Source of the DNA: Polyangiaceae bacterium
GTDB lineage: Bacteria > Myxococcota_A > Polyangia > Polyangiales > Polyangiaceae
Assembly: GCA_020633235.1 (NCBI GenBank)
Contig: JACKEA010000008.1
Location: 372,001 to 436,000 of the forward strand
Direction: 5' to 3'
Length of the DNA: 64,000 nt
Shown: positions 10,836 through 18,658 of the stretch, piece after piece
Numbering within the stretch: position 1 is the stretch's first letter
Layout: every line of letters starts with the position of its first letter
The notes under the pieces: generated by a model
The model's input: only the letters and a program-made list of their open reading frames with translations
Told to the model about the DNA's origin: nothing
The model's database searches: none
Made by a program: the position numbers and the translations under genes

Positions 10836-11005
10836 TCGCGCCAAGTGTACTGGGACGGTGGCCAGGGCAAGTGGACGGTGTCAGCTCCACTGCGGGAGGT
10901 GGCGACATTCGACTCCTATCGTTTGGGTTCCGGGTCGTGCGGGGCCTCACTCCTTTCCCGCCGCGCAATCGGACTTTAGAAACGCACTCGGTGGGTGATG
11001 CGTTG

Positions 11006-11052
11006 CCCCGAAGTGGCGAACCGCCTGGCGAAGTCGCCAGTTCGCCAGGGGC
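11006..11052. promoter_or_regulatory. Cruciform/hairpin-forming leader sequence
   Basis: A perfect palindromic stem CTGGCGAAGTCGCCAG (11025-11040) is nested inside outer arms TGGCGAAC (11014-11021) and GTTCGCCA (11040-11047), with CCCC/GGGG flanks. It lies about 70-110 bp upstream of the gene at 11120, so it may be a leader structure or an operator-like site. The remaining gap 10836-11119 shows nothing else. Confidence 0.5.
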
Positions 11053-11119
11053 GGCTCGCTGGAATTGTCGAGGATCTTGGTCGTGGAGGGTTGGCACGCG
11101 GATCGCAACGGCGTCGGGC

Positions 11120-11728
11120 ATGAAACGAATCAAGAAGCCCAATCGCTCCGTCAGTTCGAAACCCCGCGAGCAGCTCGTCGGGATGCCCAAGCGCGTCGTC
11201 GGCGCGCCGTCGCCTGTGCGGGATCTCGTCGGGACGCCCAAGCGCGTCGTCGGCGCGCCGTCGCCTGTGCGGGATCTCGTCGGGATGCCCAAGCGCGCTG
11301 TCGGCTCGAAACCGCGCGCGCGGGACGTTATCGATTTCCCTGGCACCGGAGACATATTGCGTGCGCGGGACCTGATCGAGATCCACGTGGTGCAGGCGGA
11401 CACGGCGTGGGTGCACACCCACGGCCTGCAGGACTTCGGCCTGGCAGAGCTGGAGATCCGCGACGTGCCCCGATTTCTAGGCATGCTCGCCGGCCGGCTC
11501 TTGAACGACGTGGCCGACTACATGCTGAACCCGGAGCGTCCGGTCCTCGTCAATGATCTCATCGAGATCGACGACATGGGGTTCGTGCAAGTGGTCCCCG
11601 CCGTGCCGCAACAGGGACTGATCCCCGGACATTACGACCACGAGCGTTGGACCGTCATCGACGCCCCGCTCTCACTGTGTCGCTGTGAGACCTGCGAGGC
11701 GAAGGCGCGCGCCTACGGCTGGAACTGA
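11120..11728 (+). CDS. Unrecognised protein with internal repeats
   Basis: The ATG at 11120 begins MKRIKKPNRSV. Residues about 17-65 contain three near-identical repeats of 17 residues (GMPKRVVGAPSPVRDLV type, 51 bp each at DNA level). The C-terminal domain from about residue 75 has VVQADTAWVHTHGLQDFGLA and ELEIRDVPRFLGMLAGRLLN, a pattern I associate with DUF4261/DUF2314-like stress or immunity-related proteins (W-x-H-T-H-G-L...F-G...E-L-E), and a terminal CRCETCEAKA cysteine cluster. Function is unknown. The stop codon is the first base triplet of a 33-bp tandem array, and the last codons resemble the repeat, so the 3' end may be repeat-derived. Confidence 0.65.
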   Translation: MKRIKKPNRSVSSKPREQLVGMPKRVVGAPSPVRDLVGTPKRVVGAPSPVRDLVGMPKRAVGSKPRARDVIDFPGTGDILRARDLIEIHVVQADTAWVHTHGLQDFGLAELEIRDVPRFLGMLAGRLLNDVADYMLNPERPVLVNDLIEIDDMGFVQVVPAVPQQGLIPGHYDHERWTVIDAPLSLCRCETCEAKARAYGWN

Positions 11729-11989
11729 CGCGAGGCGCGCCGTGCGAGCGGGTGGAAGTGACGCGAGGCGCGCCGTGCGAGCGGGTGGAAGTGACGCGAG
11801 GCGCGCCGTGCGAGCGGGTGGAAGTGGCGCGAGGGGCGCCGTGCGAGCGGGTGGAAGTGACGCGAGGCGCGCCGTGCGAGCGGGTGGAAGTGACGCGAGG
11901 CGCGCCGTGCGAGCGGGGGGAAGTGACGCGAGGCGCGCGGTGCGAGCGGGTGGAAGTGACGCGAGGCGCGCCGTGGGTACGACTGACAC
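11726..11989. repeat. 33-bp tandem array, eight copies
   Basis: The unit begins TGACGCGAGGCGCGCC and ends GAGCGGGTGGAAG; copies start at 11726, 11759, 11792, 11825, 11858, 11891, 11924 and 11957. The first TGA is the stop of the upstream gene. The period is a multiple of three, but there is a stop in one frame of each unit and no start or signal, so I do not call it coding. The rest of the gap to 12163 holds one half of a REP-like element (12102-12117) and little else. Confidence 0.9.
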
Positions 11990-12163
11990 TGTGCGAGGGA
12001 TCGCGCCGTGTGCTGGTACTGGTGCTGGAGGTGCCGCAGTGGCGAAGCGCGGGCCCGCGACGAAACTGCGCGGCGCGGGAGAGACGGAATGGGATGGGGC
12101 TCGCGGCGGACCAACATCCCCTCGATCCGTGTGTTGATCTAACCCCTAACCCATGTGTCGATC

Positions 12164-13066
12164 TCAGGGTGGTGGGGTGCCGCGGGGGACTTCGTCCTCG
12201 AACATCCACGATGGGAACGGGCCGAAGCGTCGGATGGCCAGGGCGACGCCGTCGCGGACCTTCTTGGAGCGGTCGTTTCGGAGGACGAGGAGCTTGTCCC
12301 AGCTCACCTCGAAGAGCTCGGAGGCGCCCAGCACACCGATCCAGCGCACGTTGGCGCGGGGGTGAGTGAGCGCTTGCTCGAAGAGCGGGCGGGTTCGGAG
12401 ATCCGGCAGGTGGCGTTGGACGATGAAGGCGAGGGCCCACAGCGCTTCTTCGCGAACCTTGTCGTCGGGCTCGTTGGCGATGGCGTCGACAATGGCGGCC
12501 GTCGTGCGCGGATCCGAAAGATAGTGATCGAGGTGGCGCGTGTGTTGGCGGGCTTCGGAGTTGATGCGGCGGGCCGCCGCGATGCGGTCGTTGCGCTTCC
12601 CTTTGCGCAATGCTGCGAGCCGCTCGCGCTGCGCGCTGGAGATGGGCGGCTTTGGCATCAACGCGTAGAACGCCTTCTGGGCGCGGACGTCGAGGCCGGT
12701 CACGAAGCCGCGGAGCAGTAGGTCCTCGACGGTGGCGCGGTCGCGTGCCGTTGCCTTGACCCGTGCTGATTCTTCGCTGACGTCGGAGAGCGCCCGCAGC
12801 ACGCGGGCCGTCGCTTCGAGCGCACCGCGGTCTTTGCCGTAGGCGCTGAACATCGAGCTCTCTGGGTCGAAGCGCACTGCACGAAGTGCGGCGGGGTCGC
12901 TCGCCCGGAGCTTGCGCTTCACGAGCGCCTCGATGGCGTAGCCGGTTGGCTCGCGCCCCTTCAAGTGATGCTCGACCAGATCGAAGGCCGTGAAGATGAT
13001 GCTGTGGCGCCCGCCGTCGAGCTTCACGAGCTTGCAGGGCCAGAACGGATCGGAGCGTCGACTCAT
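12164..13066 (-). CDS. Imm51-like domain fused to HEAT repeats
   Basis: The start at 13066 overlaps the upstream stop as ATGA. The 300-residue cytosolic protein begins with an Imm51-like immunity domain (about 5-110): FTAFDLVEHHLKGREPTGYA, then RFDPESSMFSAYGKDRGALE, which matches the G-Y-x-W/I-E...F-D-P-E-x-x-M-F-x-A-Y-G layout of that family. Residues about 185-290 form HEAT-like repeats (AAIVDAIANEPDDKVREEAL, HPRANVRWIGVLGASELFEV). Imm51 members neutralise secreted toxins in polymorphic toxin systems; HEAT repeats probably give binding surface. It is the last gene of a four-gene run; the opposite domain order occurs in the protein at 22091. Confidence 0.65.
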   Translation of the reverse strand: MSRRSDPFWPCKLVKLDGGRHSIIFTAFDLVEHHLKGREPTGYAIEALVKRKLRASDPAALRAVRFDPESSMFSAYGKDRGALEATARVLRALSDVSEESARVKATARDRATVEDLLLRGFVTGLDVRAQKAFYALMPKPPISSAQRERLAALRKGKRNDRIAAARRINSEARQHTRHLDHYLSDPRTTAAIVDAIANEPDDKVREEALWALAFIVQRHLPDLRTRPLFEQALTHPRANVRWIGVLGASELFEVSWDKLLVLRNDRSKKVRDGVALAIRRFGPFPSWMFEDEVPRGTPPP

Positions 13067-13293
13067 GGCGACGTCCAGACGAAGAGCGTCTTGTCCTCGC
13101 GGACCGCGCAATCGCTCACCGAGCTCGGCTCGAAGTCGGTCTTGCTCGAGATCGGCGTGGGCTTCGAGAACGTCGCGATGCTCGTGCACTTGGCATTGAT
13201 GAAGGGCCACGCGTGTGCGGGCACTGCCGTGCGTGCGAGCGCAGCACCGTCCGTTCTCGATGCGAGGACGATGTCTGCCAACAAGACGCCCAT
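13063..13293 (-). CDS. Small unrecognised protein in immunity-like operon
   Basis: This 76-residue frame starts 41 bp after the upstream gene and ends in an ATGA overlap with the Imm51-like gene, which argues for real translation. Visible features are MGVLLADIVLASRTDGAALA and AHAWPFINAKCTSIA. There is no signal peptide or membrane segment. It could be a small immunity protein or a truncated relative of a larger one. No family was recognised. Confidence 0.5.
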   Translation of the reverse strand: MGVLLADIVLASRTDGAALARTAVPAHAWPFINAKCTSIATFSKPTPISSKTDFEPSSVSDCAVREDKTLFVWTSP

Positions 13294-13334
13294 GGGGCGT
13301 CCAGGATAGCCAAACGCAGCTCGGGTGTGACCGC

Positions 13335-13901
13335 CTAAGGTGGGATGAGGTCGAATGCCAGGGAAAGGGTGCTCGGGAACAGCATCGGAAGAACAGGAAC
13401 GAGGCTCCGCAGATGTTTAGGGAGGTTCAGGGCCGCAAGCGAGACTGGGACGACGGGGCGGGCGATCCTTTCATAGCTTTGGAGATGTGGAGCGTGCACG
13501 TCGCCATTGTCATACGCAAACAAGCCTTGGCGTGCGTACTCTCGCCAATCACTGTAGTCGCCTCGTGCGGCGGCCGGGTCCAGGAATGCGTTGGTGGTGT
13601 GTGGCAGGCGGACGACGAACTTCAACAGAGCGTTGAAGCGCGTGCGTGAGCTTCGAACCCGCGCGGGGGAGGGACCGACACCATACGATGTCAACACGGC
13701 GACGTTGCCGTGCAAATCCGCGGCGAACCAGTCGAATTCGATGGGCGCGCTTCGGTCACGAATGACCTTCCAGTCTTGCACGGTCCAATCCAGCGAGTCG
13801 TCACCCAACGAGGCTGGCTCCACGAGACTGCGCGCAGAGCCTGCGGCTGGACGCAGTCGTTCACTCGGCGGTTTCGTGCGTTTCGAATGGTCGTCGTGCA
13901 T
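13335..13901 (-). CDS. Unknown protein downstream of ADP-ribosylglycohydrolase
   Basis: The start at 13901 leaves 2 bp after the upstream stop. The 188-residue protein has a charged N-terminus, then DWKVIRDRSAPIEFDWFAAD and HGNVAVLTSYGVGPSP, a pattern seen in many small bacterial proteins near immunity genes (D-W-F-A-x-D...G-x-V-A...S-x-G-x-G). The middle (FLDPAAARGDYSDWREYARQ, GLFAYDNGDV) resembles the 'DxxGDYsdW' region of the same kind. No enzyme motif is visible. Position suggests co-expression with ADP-ribosylglycohydrolase. Confidence 0.65.
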   Translation of the reverse strand: MHDDHSKRTKPPSERLRPAAGSARSLVEPASLGDDSLDWTVQDWKVIRDRSAPIEFDWFAADLHGNVAVLTSYGVGPSPARVRSSRTRFNALLKFVVRLPHTTNAFLDPAAARGDYSDWREYARQGLFAYDNGDVHAPHLQSYERIARPVVPVSLAALNLPKHLRSLVPVLPMLFPSTLSLAFDLIPP

Positions 13902-13903
13902 GG

Positions 13904-14830
13904 CTAGCCCGCCGCAATGACGGCGTCGGCGAATCTGGTGGCGAGCTCGGTCACGCGATCGATATCTGCGATTCCTGCGAGCAAGGAGTCCGGGATGTTC
14001 GAGCGGCCGACGTTCGCTCCCACGATCTGACCGGCGATTGAGGCCGTCGTGTCGGTGTCTCCGCCGACGGAAATCACATGCGTCAGAACGTGTTCGAGGG
14101 ACTGGCTTTTGAGGTGGGTCGCGGCGTACACCGCGAAGGGAACGGACTCGACGACCCATCCGGAGACGCCGAGCTCGGTAGCGGCCTCCGCGAGGGAGAA
14201 GCCTCGCTCGATCAGGGTGTCGCAGCGCTCACGCACGTGTGAGTACTCGGGAAGGTCCTCCGCCGCAGCGCGAAAGCCAGCGGGTGAACGGTTGCCGGCG
14301 ACGGCGGAGCGAACGGCACCGATCACGAGCAAGCCGCCGACGTAGGCCTCGTCGCTGTGGTGCGTGATGCGGGCAATGTCCCGCAAGGCCATGCGATCCT
14401 TCGAGCGGGATGGATCGATGAGGAAGGCCAACGGCGCGACGCGCATCGCGACGCCGTTGCCGGCGGGAAACTCGCCGCGCGCACCCGATAGCGCCCAGTG
14501 GGCGCCGGCAGCGAGATCGCGCAGGGCCTTGAGAGTGCTCGAGCCAAGGCCGGTGACCCGTCCTGAAGTGAACCAGTCGAGGAGGTGAGAGGCCACATGC
14601 TCGGGGCGGAGCTCGCGGTGCGAGACGTACGCCTCACACGTGGCGAGAGTGAGCTGCGTGTCGTCGGAGATGCGTGACGCCTTGGGGACTGTGAAGTCGA
14701 GCGGGGCCGAACGTGCCTCGTATTCGCTGCCCCAGGCATCGCCGATCGCGCCCCCGACGATGCAGCCGACGATGCGATCGTGAATCGATTCGGCCGGGTG
14801 AATCGTCAGGGGATCCCTGTGGCTTGGCAC
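13904..14830 (-). CDS. ADP-ribosylglycohydrolase family protein
   Basis: The 308-residue product carries the family motifs in order: GGAIGDAWG (26-34), SDDTQLTL (55-62, metal ligands), GNGVAMR (124-130), and GGDTDTTASIAG (about 256-267, second metal cluster). Family members remove ADP-ribose from arginine or other groups in a Mg-dependent reaction, so DraG-like proteins can reverse toxin modification. All key Asp and Thr residues are present, so activity is likely. It is the first gene of a four-gene run of immunity-like proteins; no ADP-ribosyltransferase toxin lies in the window. Confidence 0.9.
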   Translation of the reverse strand: MPSHRDPLTIHPAESIHDRIVGCIVGGAIGDAWGSEYEARSAPLDFTVPKASRISDDTQLTLATCEAYVSHRELRPEHVASHLLDWFTSGRVTGLGSSTLKALRDLAAGAHWALSGARGEFPAGNGVAMRVAPLAFLIDPSRSKDRMALRDIARITHHSDEAYVGGLLVIGAVRSAVAGNRSPAGFRAAAEDLPEYSHVRERCDTLIERGFSLAEAATELGVSGWVVESVPFAVYAATHLKSQSLEHVLTHVISVGGDTDTTASIAGQIVGANVGRSNIPDSLLAGIADIDRVTELATRFADAVIAAG

Positions 14831-14884
14831 GACGAAGCGTACATCTCGTGAGGGCTCGAAGCACGGCGAGGGGGCAGAGGGGCG

Positions 14885-15262
14885 TCACTTGCCGTTGGAC
14901 GTACAGGTGGCGTTGCCCCAGCTGAAACTGGTGGGCGTCAGGGTTGCAGTCTTGCAGCCAGTCGCGTCGCAGATCTGACTTGCCGGGCAGTCGATCGTGT
15001 ACTCGGTCGTCGGTCCGCTGAACTGGATGATGTGGCCCTTGCAGCCCACGGCCGTCTGCTCTTCCACCTGGAAGTCCACCGACTCCCAGCCCGGCGTGGA
15101 ACACGTGAACCAGGCCCGGCCGCACACGGCGCACGCGGCGCTCGCGGTGCCGTCGGGCGCAGCGCCGTCCGGAGCCATCGCGTCGTCGGTGGAGCTGCAG
15201 GCGAGGCCGCAGCCATACGCCAACATGATGGCGGGCAAGGTGGCGGACGGCCAGTGTGCCAT
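14885..15262 (-). CDS. Small lipoprotein, function unknown
   Basis: The ATG at 15262 gives a signal ending G-L-A-C (lipid Cys22). The mature 103 residues contain about eight cysteines (AACAVCGRAWFTC, AVGCKGHI, DCPASQICDATGC), likely disulphide-bonded, followed by TSFSWGNATC. It lies just downstream of, but 54 bp separate from, the start of the ADP-ribosylglycohydrolase gene on the same strand. No family is recognised. Confidence 0.7.
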   Translation of the reverse strand: MAHWPSATLPAIMLAYGCGLACSSTDDAMAPDGAAPDGTASAACAVCGRAWFTCSTPGWESVDFQVEEQTAVGCKGHIIQFSGPTTEYTIDCPASQICDATGCKTATLTPTSFSWGNATCTSNGK

Positions 15263-15328
15263 TGCGTTTCGAGACTGCATTTTGTGTGCCGACCCGCGCT
15301 GCGTCATTGTGTGCCATGGCCGGACGCG

Positions 15329-15522
15329 CGACGCGGCGGGATGTCCGAAAAGCGGACGTGGAAGGGGGGTCTCGCGAGTGAGCGGGGTGAAATGTCCGCT
15401 TTTCGGACATGCGACGGGAATTGACGCAGGGCGACCAGGGGCGGCGCGACGGGGAGAGCGTCGGGGGCGCGAGGGTTTGCCACGGGCAGGGCGTCGGGGG
15501 CGCGTGGTTCCGCGGCGGACCG
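15329..15522. repeat. Dispersed element with 17-bp inverted repeat, copy 1
   Basis: Perfect arms ATGTCCGAAAAGCGGAC (15341-15357) and GTCCGCTTTTCGGACAT (15394-15410) flank a 36-nt loop. About 110 further bases (GGGAATTGACGCAGGGCGAC onward) match the copy at 23223-23455 closely and end in a REP-like half site (GGTTCCGCGGCGGACC). There is no coding evidence. It may be a non-autonomous mobile element (MITE-like) or a structured RNA. Confidence 0.85.
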
Positions 15523-15587
15523 GCAAGCTCTTGGAGGGAGAAGAAGAGGAGGTTGCTGGGAGGGGACGTGGTTCGACGGGGAGCGAG

Positions 15588-16508
15588 CTAGCTAGAGTGC
15601 TGGGTGGCTTGGGCGTCGAGGGTGGCTTGGGGGTTGGGGGTGGCTTGGGCGTCGAGGGTGGCTTGGGGGTTGGGGGTGGATTGGGGGTCGAGGTTGGCTT
15701 GGGGATTGGGGGTGGCGTCGGGATTTTCGAGGAGGCGGCGGAGGGTGGTGCTGATCTTTCCGAGATGGGCGCCGTCGACGACGCGGTGGTCGAAGGTGCC
15801 GCAGAGCGTGAGCACCGGGCGGACCTGGGGGCGACCGTCGACGGCGATGACCTTTTCGCGCACGGCGCCGAGGGTGAGGAGCGCGGGAGTGCGGCCGGCG
15901 GGGATGAGGGGCGCAAAGCCTTGCTCGACGCCCAGCACGCCGACGTTGGTGACGATGACCGTGCCAAAGGGATCGCGTGGCACGCCGATGGGCTCGAGGT
16001 TCATGCCGAGATCGAAGCTGAGCGCGGCGGTGGCGCGCATGATCGGGCCCAAGGTGAAGCCGGGGAAGCGCTCGAGCTTGCTCTGCGAGCGCTGGAGCGG
16101 AGTGTCTTTGCGCTTCCGGATGTGCGCGACCTGCTCGTCGAGGCCCGTGGCGATCTCGGGGAGGGTCAGGCGATCGACGTTCGAGAGCTTGCTGCCGGAC
16201 AGGTTCTTGCCGTCACCCACGGCGACGGAGAAAAAGACGTCCACGGAGCGGCGCTGGAGCAGACGGCCGAGGGAGACGATGGCGTTGCACTCGGGATGAG
16301 CCGCGAAGGCCGTGGCGGCGGCCTTGCCGACGGCGTGGGTGAGGGTGACCCGGGCGCCGGTGGTCTTGCGAAGCCGCGCGAGATGAGCTTGGAGCGCGGT
16401 GACGTCGATGTCCATCCAGCCGTAGATGGTGGGACTGTCGCTGGCGCGCCAGCTGGAGAGGGCGATCTTTCGCCAGGTGGGGAGCGGCTGGAGGGTGGAG
16501 AACTGCAT
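15588..16508 (-). CDS. 2-oxoacid dehydrogenase E2-type acyltransferase domain protein
   Basis: The 306-residue product is an isolated catalytic acyltransferase domain of the dihydrolipoamide acyltransferase/CAT fold: it contains TLTHAVGKAAATAFAAHPEC and the catalytic FDHRVVDGAH (239-248; His and Asp as in H-R-x-x-D-G). No lipoyl or E1/E3-binding domain is present, so it is unlikely to be a standard dehydrogenase subunit. A C-terminal tail (about 263-306) has TPNPQATLDAQA repeats. It is divergent from the AraC gene at 16625, whose regulator could control it. Confidence 0.8.
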   Translation of the reverse strand: MQFSTLQPLPTWRKIALSSWRASDSPTIYGWMDIDVTALQAHLARLRKTTGARVTLTHAVGKAAATAFAAHPECNAIVSLGRLLQRRSVDVFFSVAVGDGKNLSGSKLSNVDRLTLPEIATGLDEQVAHIRKRKDTPLQRSQSKLERFPGFTLGPIMRATAALSFDLGMNLEPIGVPRDPFGTVIVTNVGVLGVEQGFAPLIPAGRTPALLTLGAVREKVIAVDGRPQVRPVLTLCGTFDHRVVDGAHLGKISTTLRRLLENPDATPNPQANLDPQSTPNPQATLDAQATPNPQATLDAQATQHSS

Positions 16509-16624
16509 CGTGGGGCGAGACGCTACGACGGCGAGCGGTGGATCACTTTCACGGAGCTGCCAACTGGTGATCTCTCCGCGCCGAAGCCTCGTCCGAATGC
16601 GCGGGCCGTCGTAAGCTCGGCGCC

Positions 16625-17440
16625 ATGCAGAGGTCGAGCCCCGGGGAGCTGAGCCCTGGCGCCCGCTACGTTGCGGGGCCGACCTTCGCTCACTTCTGCG
16701 CGAGCCCCGAGCTGTGGGGCATCGTGCTGTGGGGTCGACCGAGTCATGAAGACGTGGTGGCGCTGCGGCGATCGCTCTTGGAGGAGATCGCAGCGGATAC
16801 CTTGCCGCACGTTTCCGTGGTGGACGCGAGCCGCATGACCGGCGTGGACATGGCGGCCTTCGAGGAGCTGCGGAGCTACGTGGAGGAAAATGCGGAGGCG
16901 CTGGCGCGCGGGGTCACCCGGCTGGCGTTGGTTCGGCCGGACGGGCTGCCCGGAGCCGTGGTGGCGGGCATGTTCGCGGTGATGCCGCAGCCCTATCCGG
17001 TGCGCGTGTTCGCGTCGCTCACGCCCGCGCTCGGCTGGCTTTCCGAGCACGAAGAGGAGCTTTCCTGCGAGGGGCTGGCGCGCGTGTTGGACGACGTGGT
17101 GGCGGAATGCGCGGACGCCGCGCCCATCGTGACGGCGCTGGCGACGTACTTCGCGTCACACCTGACGAACGCGAACGTCGGGGATGCGGCGCGGGCATTG
17201 CACCTCTCTCTGCGCACGCTGCAGCGGCGGCTGAGCGAGGCGGAGACGACGTTTCAGGAGCAGCTGGGCTTGGCGCGCCTGGCCGAGGCGCAGCGCTTGA
17301 TGCTGGACAGCGAAGAGCCGCTGACCACCATCGCGATGGAAGTTGGCTGCGCTTCGCTGCAGCACTTCAGCGCGCTGTTTCGGCGACACACGGGTGAGTC
17401 TCCGAGCGCATGGCGGGAGAGCCACAAGCGAGCGACCTAG
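16625..17440 (+). CDS. AraC-family transcriptional regulator
   Basis: The 271-residue product has an unrecognised N-terminal sensor region (about 1-150; PHVSVVDASRMTGVDMAAFE resembles a STAS/SpoIIAA-like strand-helix element) and a C-terminal AraC DNA-binding domain with two helix-turn-helix units: VGDAARALHLSLRTLQRRLS and LTTIAMEVGCASLQHFSALF followed by FRRHTGESPSAWR. It probably controls nearby genes, with the divergent acyltransferase the closest candidate. Its stop overlaps the convergent propeller gene (CTAG at 17437-17440). Confidence 0.85.
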   Translation: MQRSSPGELSPGARYVAGPTFAHFCASPELWGIVLWGRPSHEDVVALRRSLLEEIAADTLPHVSVVDASRMTGVDMAAFEELRSYVEENAEALARGVTRLALVRPDGLPGAVVAGMFAVMPQPYPVRVFASLTPALGWLSEHEEELSCEGLARVLDDVVAECADAAPIVTALATYFASHLTNANVGDAARALHLSLRTLQRRLSEAETTFQEQLGLARLAEAQRLMLDSEEPLTTIAMEVGCASLQHFSALFRRHTGESPSAWRESHKRAT

Positions 17441-18648
17441 AGCGTGGCCGTGGACAGCGCGCTGTGGTGGAAGCCGAGGCGCGGGTCATCGAGCCAACCC
17501 AGGTGCTCGGGGAAGAAACGGCGTACCGGCGGGAACGGGATCCGCCGGAGGACGCGAAGCTCCGGGTAGCTGTAGACGATGACCTGGTTCTGTCCGCGGT
17601 GCGCCGACAGCAAGTAGCGACCGCAGGGGCTGAGCTGCAGGCCGTAGCTGCCGTCCAGCGTGGAGCCGCGGGCGATGCGCAGGGCCTTGACGAAGGAGTG
17701 GGCTTCGCGAAGAACGTTCGCGCGGCTCAGGGCCTCCACCAGGTTGGAGACGCCCGCGCGGATGTGGAGCACGGAGCCGAGGGGGCCGACGCGCTCGTCC
17801 ACGTAGCGAACTTGGGACAGCGTCTGCAGATCGACCGCGGCGATCACGTTGCTGGCGCAACAGTTGTAGAGCACCGTGTCTTCGGTGACGACCACGTCCG
17901 AGGTGAGGGCGCCGGGCAGATCCTTCGGGATGGAGAGGTGGCGCAGGACGGTGGCGCTGGGGCCGTCGATCTCGAACAGGTAGTTCTTGAAGTGAGCGAT
18001 GGTGTACTCGGAGAACTCCATGTTGCTCTGCGGCGTGCAGCGCTGAGTGGGCGCGTAGAACACGTCTCGTGTGGGGTGCACGCCCAGGTGCCAAACCGTG
18101 GCGGGGAGACGGACGACCCGGTGCTCGCGGGTCTGTAGATCGAAGATGCCGACCTGGTTGGCGTAGCCATGCTGGTCGTGATCCATCGCGCCGTAGAACA
18201 AGTATCGGCCCGACGGGGAATGCTTGATGGCGTGCGGGAGCGTCACCCCGTGGGCGCCCAAGCGTTCCGGGTGGCTCAGATCGGACATGTGGAACAGATG
18301 GAAGTCGGGACCCAGAACAGTGACGAAGCGATCGTCGTCGAGCCACACCACGTGGGTCTGACTGCTGTACGGCACGTCCGGTACGGCCCAGCGCAAGGTG
18401 GACTCGCGGCGCACTTCCTTCAGCGTGCGCGGGTCGTAGAAGAACAGGCACTGGGCCAGGTTTCCCAGAAAGCCCAACGTGCCACTGGGGTTGATCTGGG
18501 TGGCGTGGGCGCCCGAGAGGCCCGGGTAGAAGCGGACGTCGATCTCGTAATCATCTCGCTCGGGCGCGCAGCGTAGGCGGGCGATGCCTGCCAGTCCTTC
18601 GAAGCCGTTGAGGCCGAATCCGTCGAGCGCGATGAACAGATCGAACAT
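17437..18648 (-). CDS. Beta-propeller-like protein, function unknown
   Basis: The start at 18648 (MFDLFIALDG) is chosen because upstream sequence belongs to a different frame of repeats. The 403-residue product has repeating beta units (GTLGFLGNLAQCLFFYDPRT, LPHAIKHSPSGRYLFYGAMD, GLQLSPCGRYLLSAHRGQNQ) of lactonase/carotenoid-oxygenase-like propellers. Several His (DQHGYANQVGIFD, TVWHLGVHPT) could bind a metal. There is no signal peptide. It lies downstream of the protease gene on the same strand after a 10-bp gap and may be co-transcribed. Confidence 0.65.
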   Translation of the reverse strand: MFDLFIALDGFGLNGFEGLAGIARLRCAPERDDYEIDVRFYPGLSGAHATQINPSGTLGFLGNLAQCLFFYDPRTLKEVRRESTLRWAVPDVPYSSQTHVVWLDDDRFVTVLGPDFHLFHMSDLSHPERLGAHGVTLPHAIKHSPSGRYLFYGAMDHDQHGYANQVGIFDLQTREHRVVRLPATVWHLGVHPTRDVFYAPTQRCTPQSNMEFSEYTIAHFKNYLFEIDGPSATVLRHLSIPKDLPGALTSDVVVTEDTVLYNCCASNVIAAVDLQTLSQVRYVDERVGPLGSVLHIRAGVSNLVEALSRANVLREAHSFVKALRIARGSTLDGSYGLQLSPCGRYLLSAHRGQNQVIVYSYPELRVLRRIPFPPVRRFFPEHLGWLDDPRLGFHHSALSTATL

Positions 18649-18658
18649 GCCCGGGGGA

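Noticed and set aside
11726..11989. 33-bp array as a repeat protein
   Set aside because: One frame has a stop in every unit; other frames lack a start and signal.
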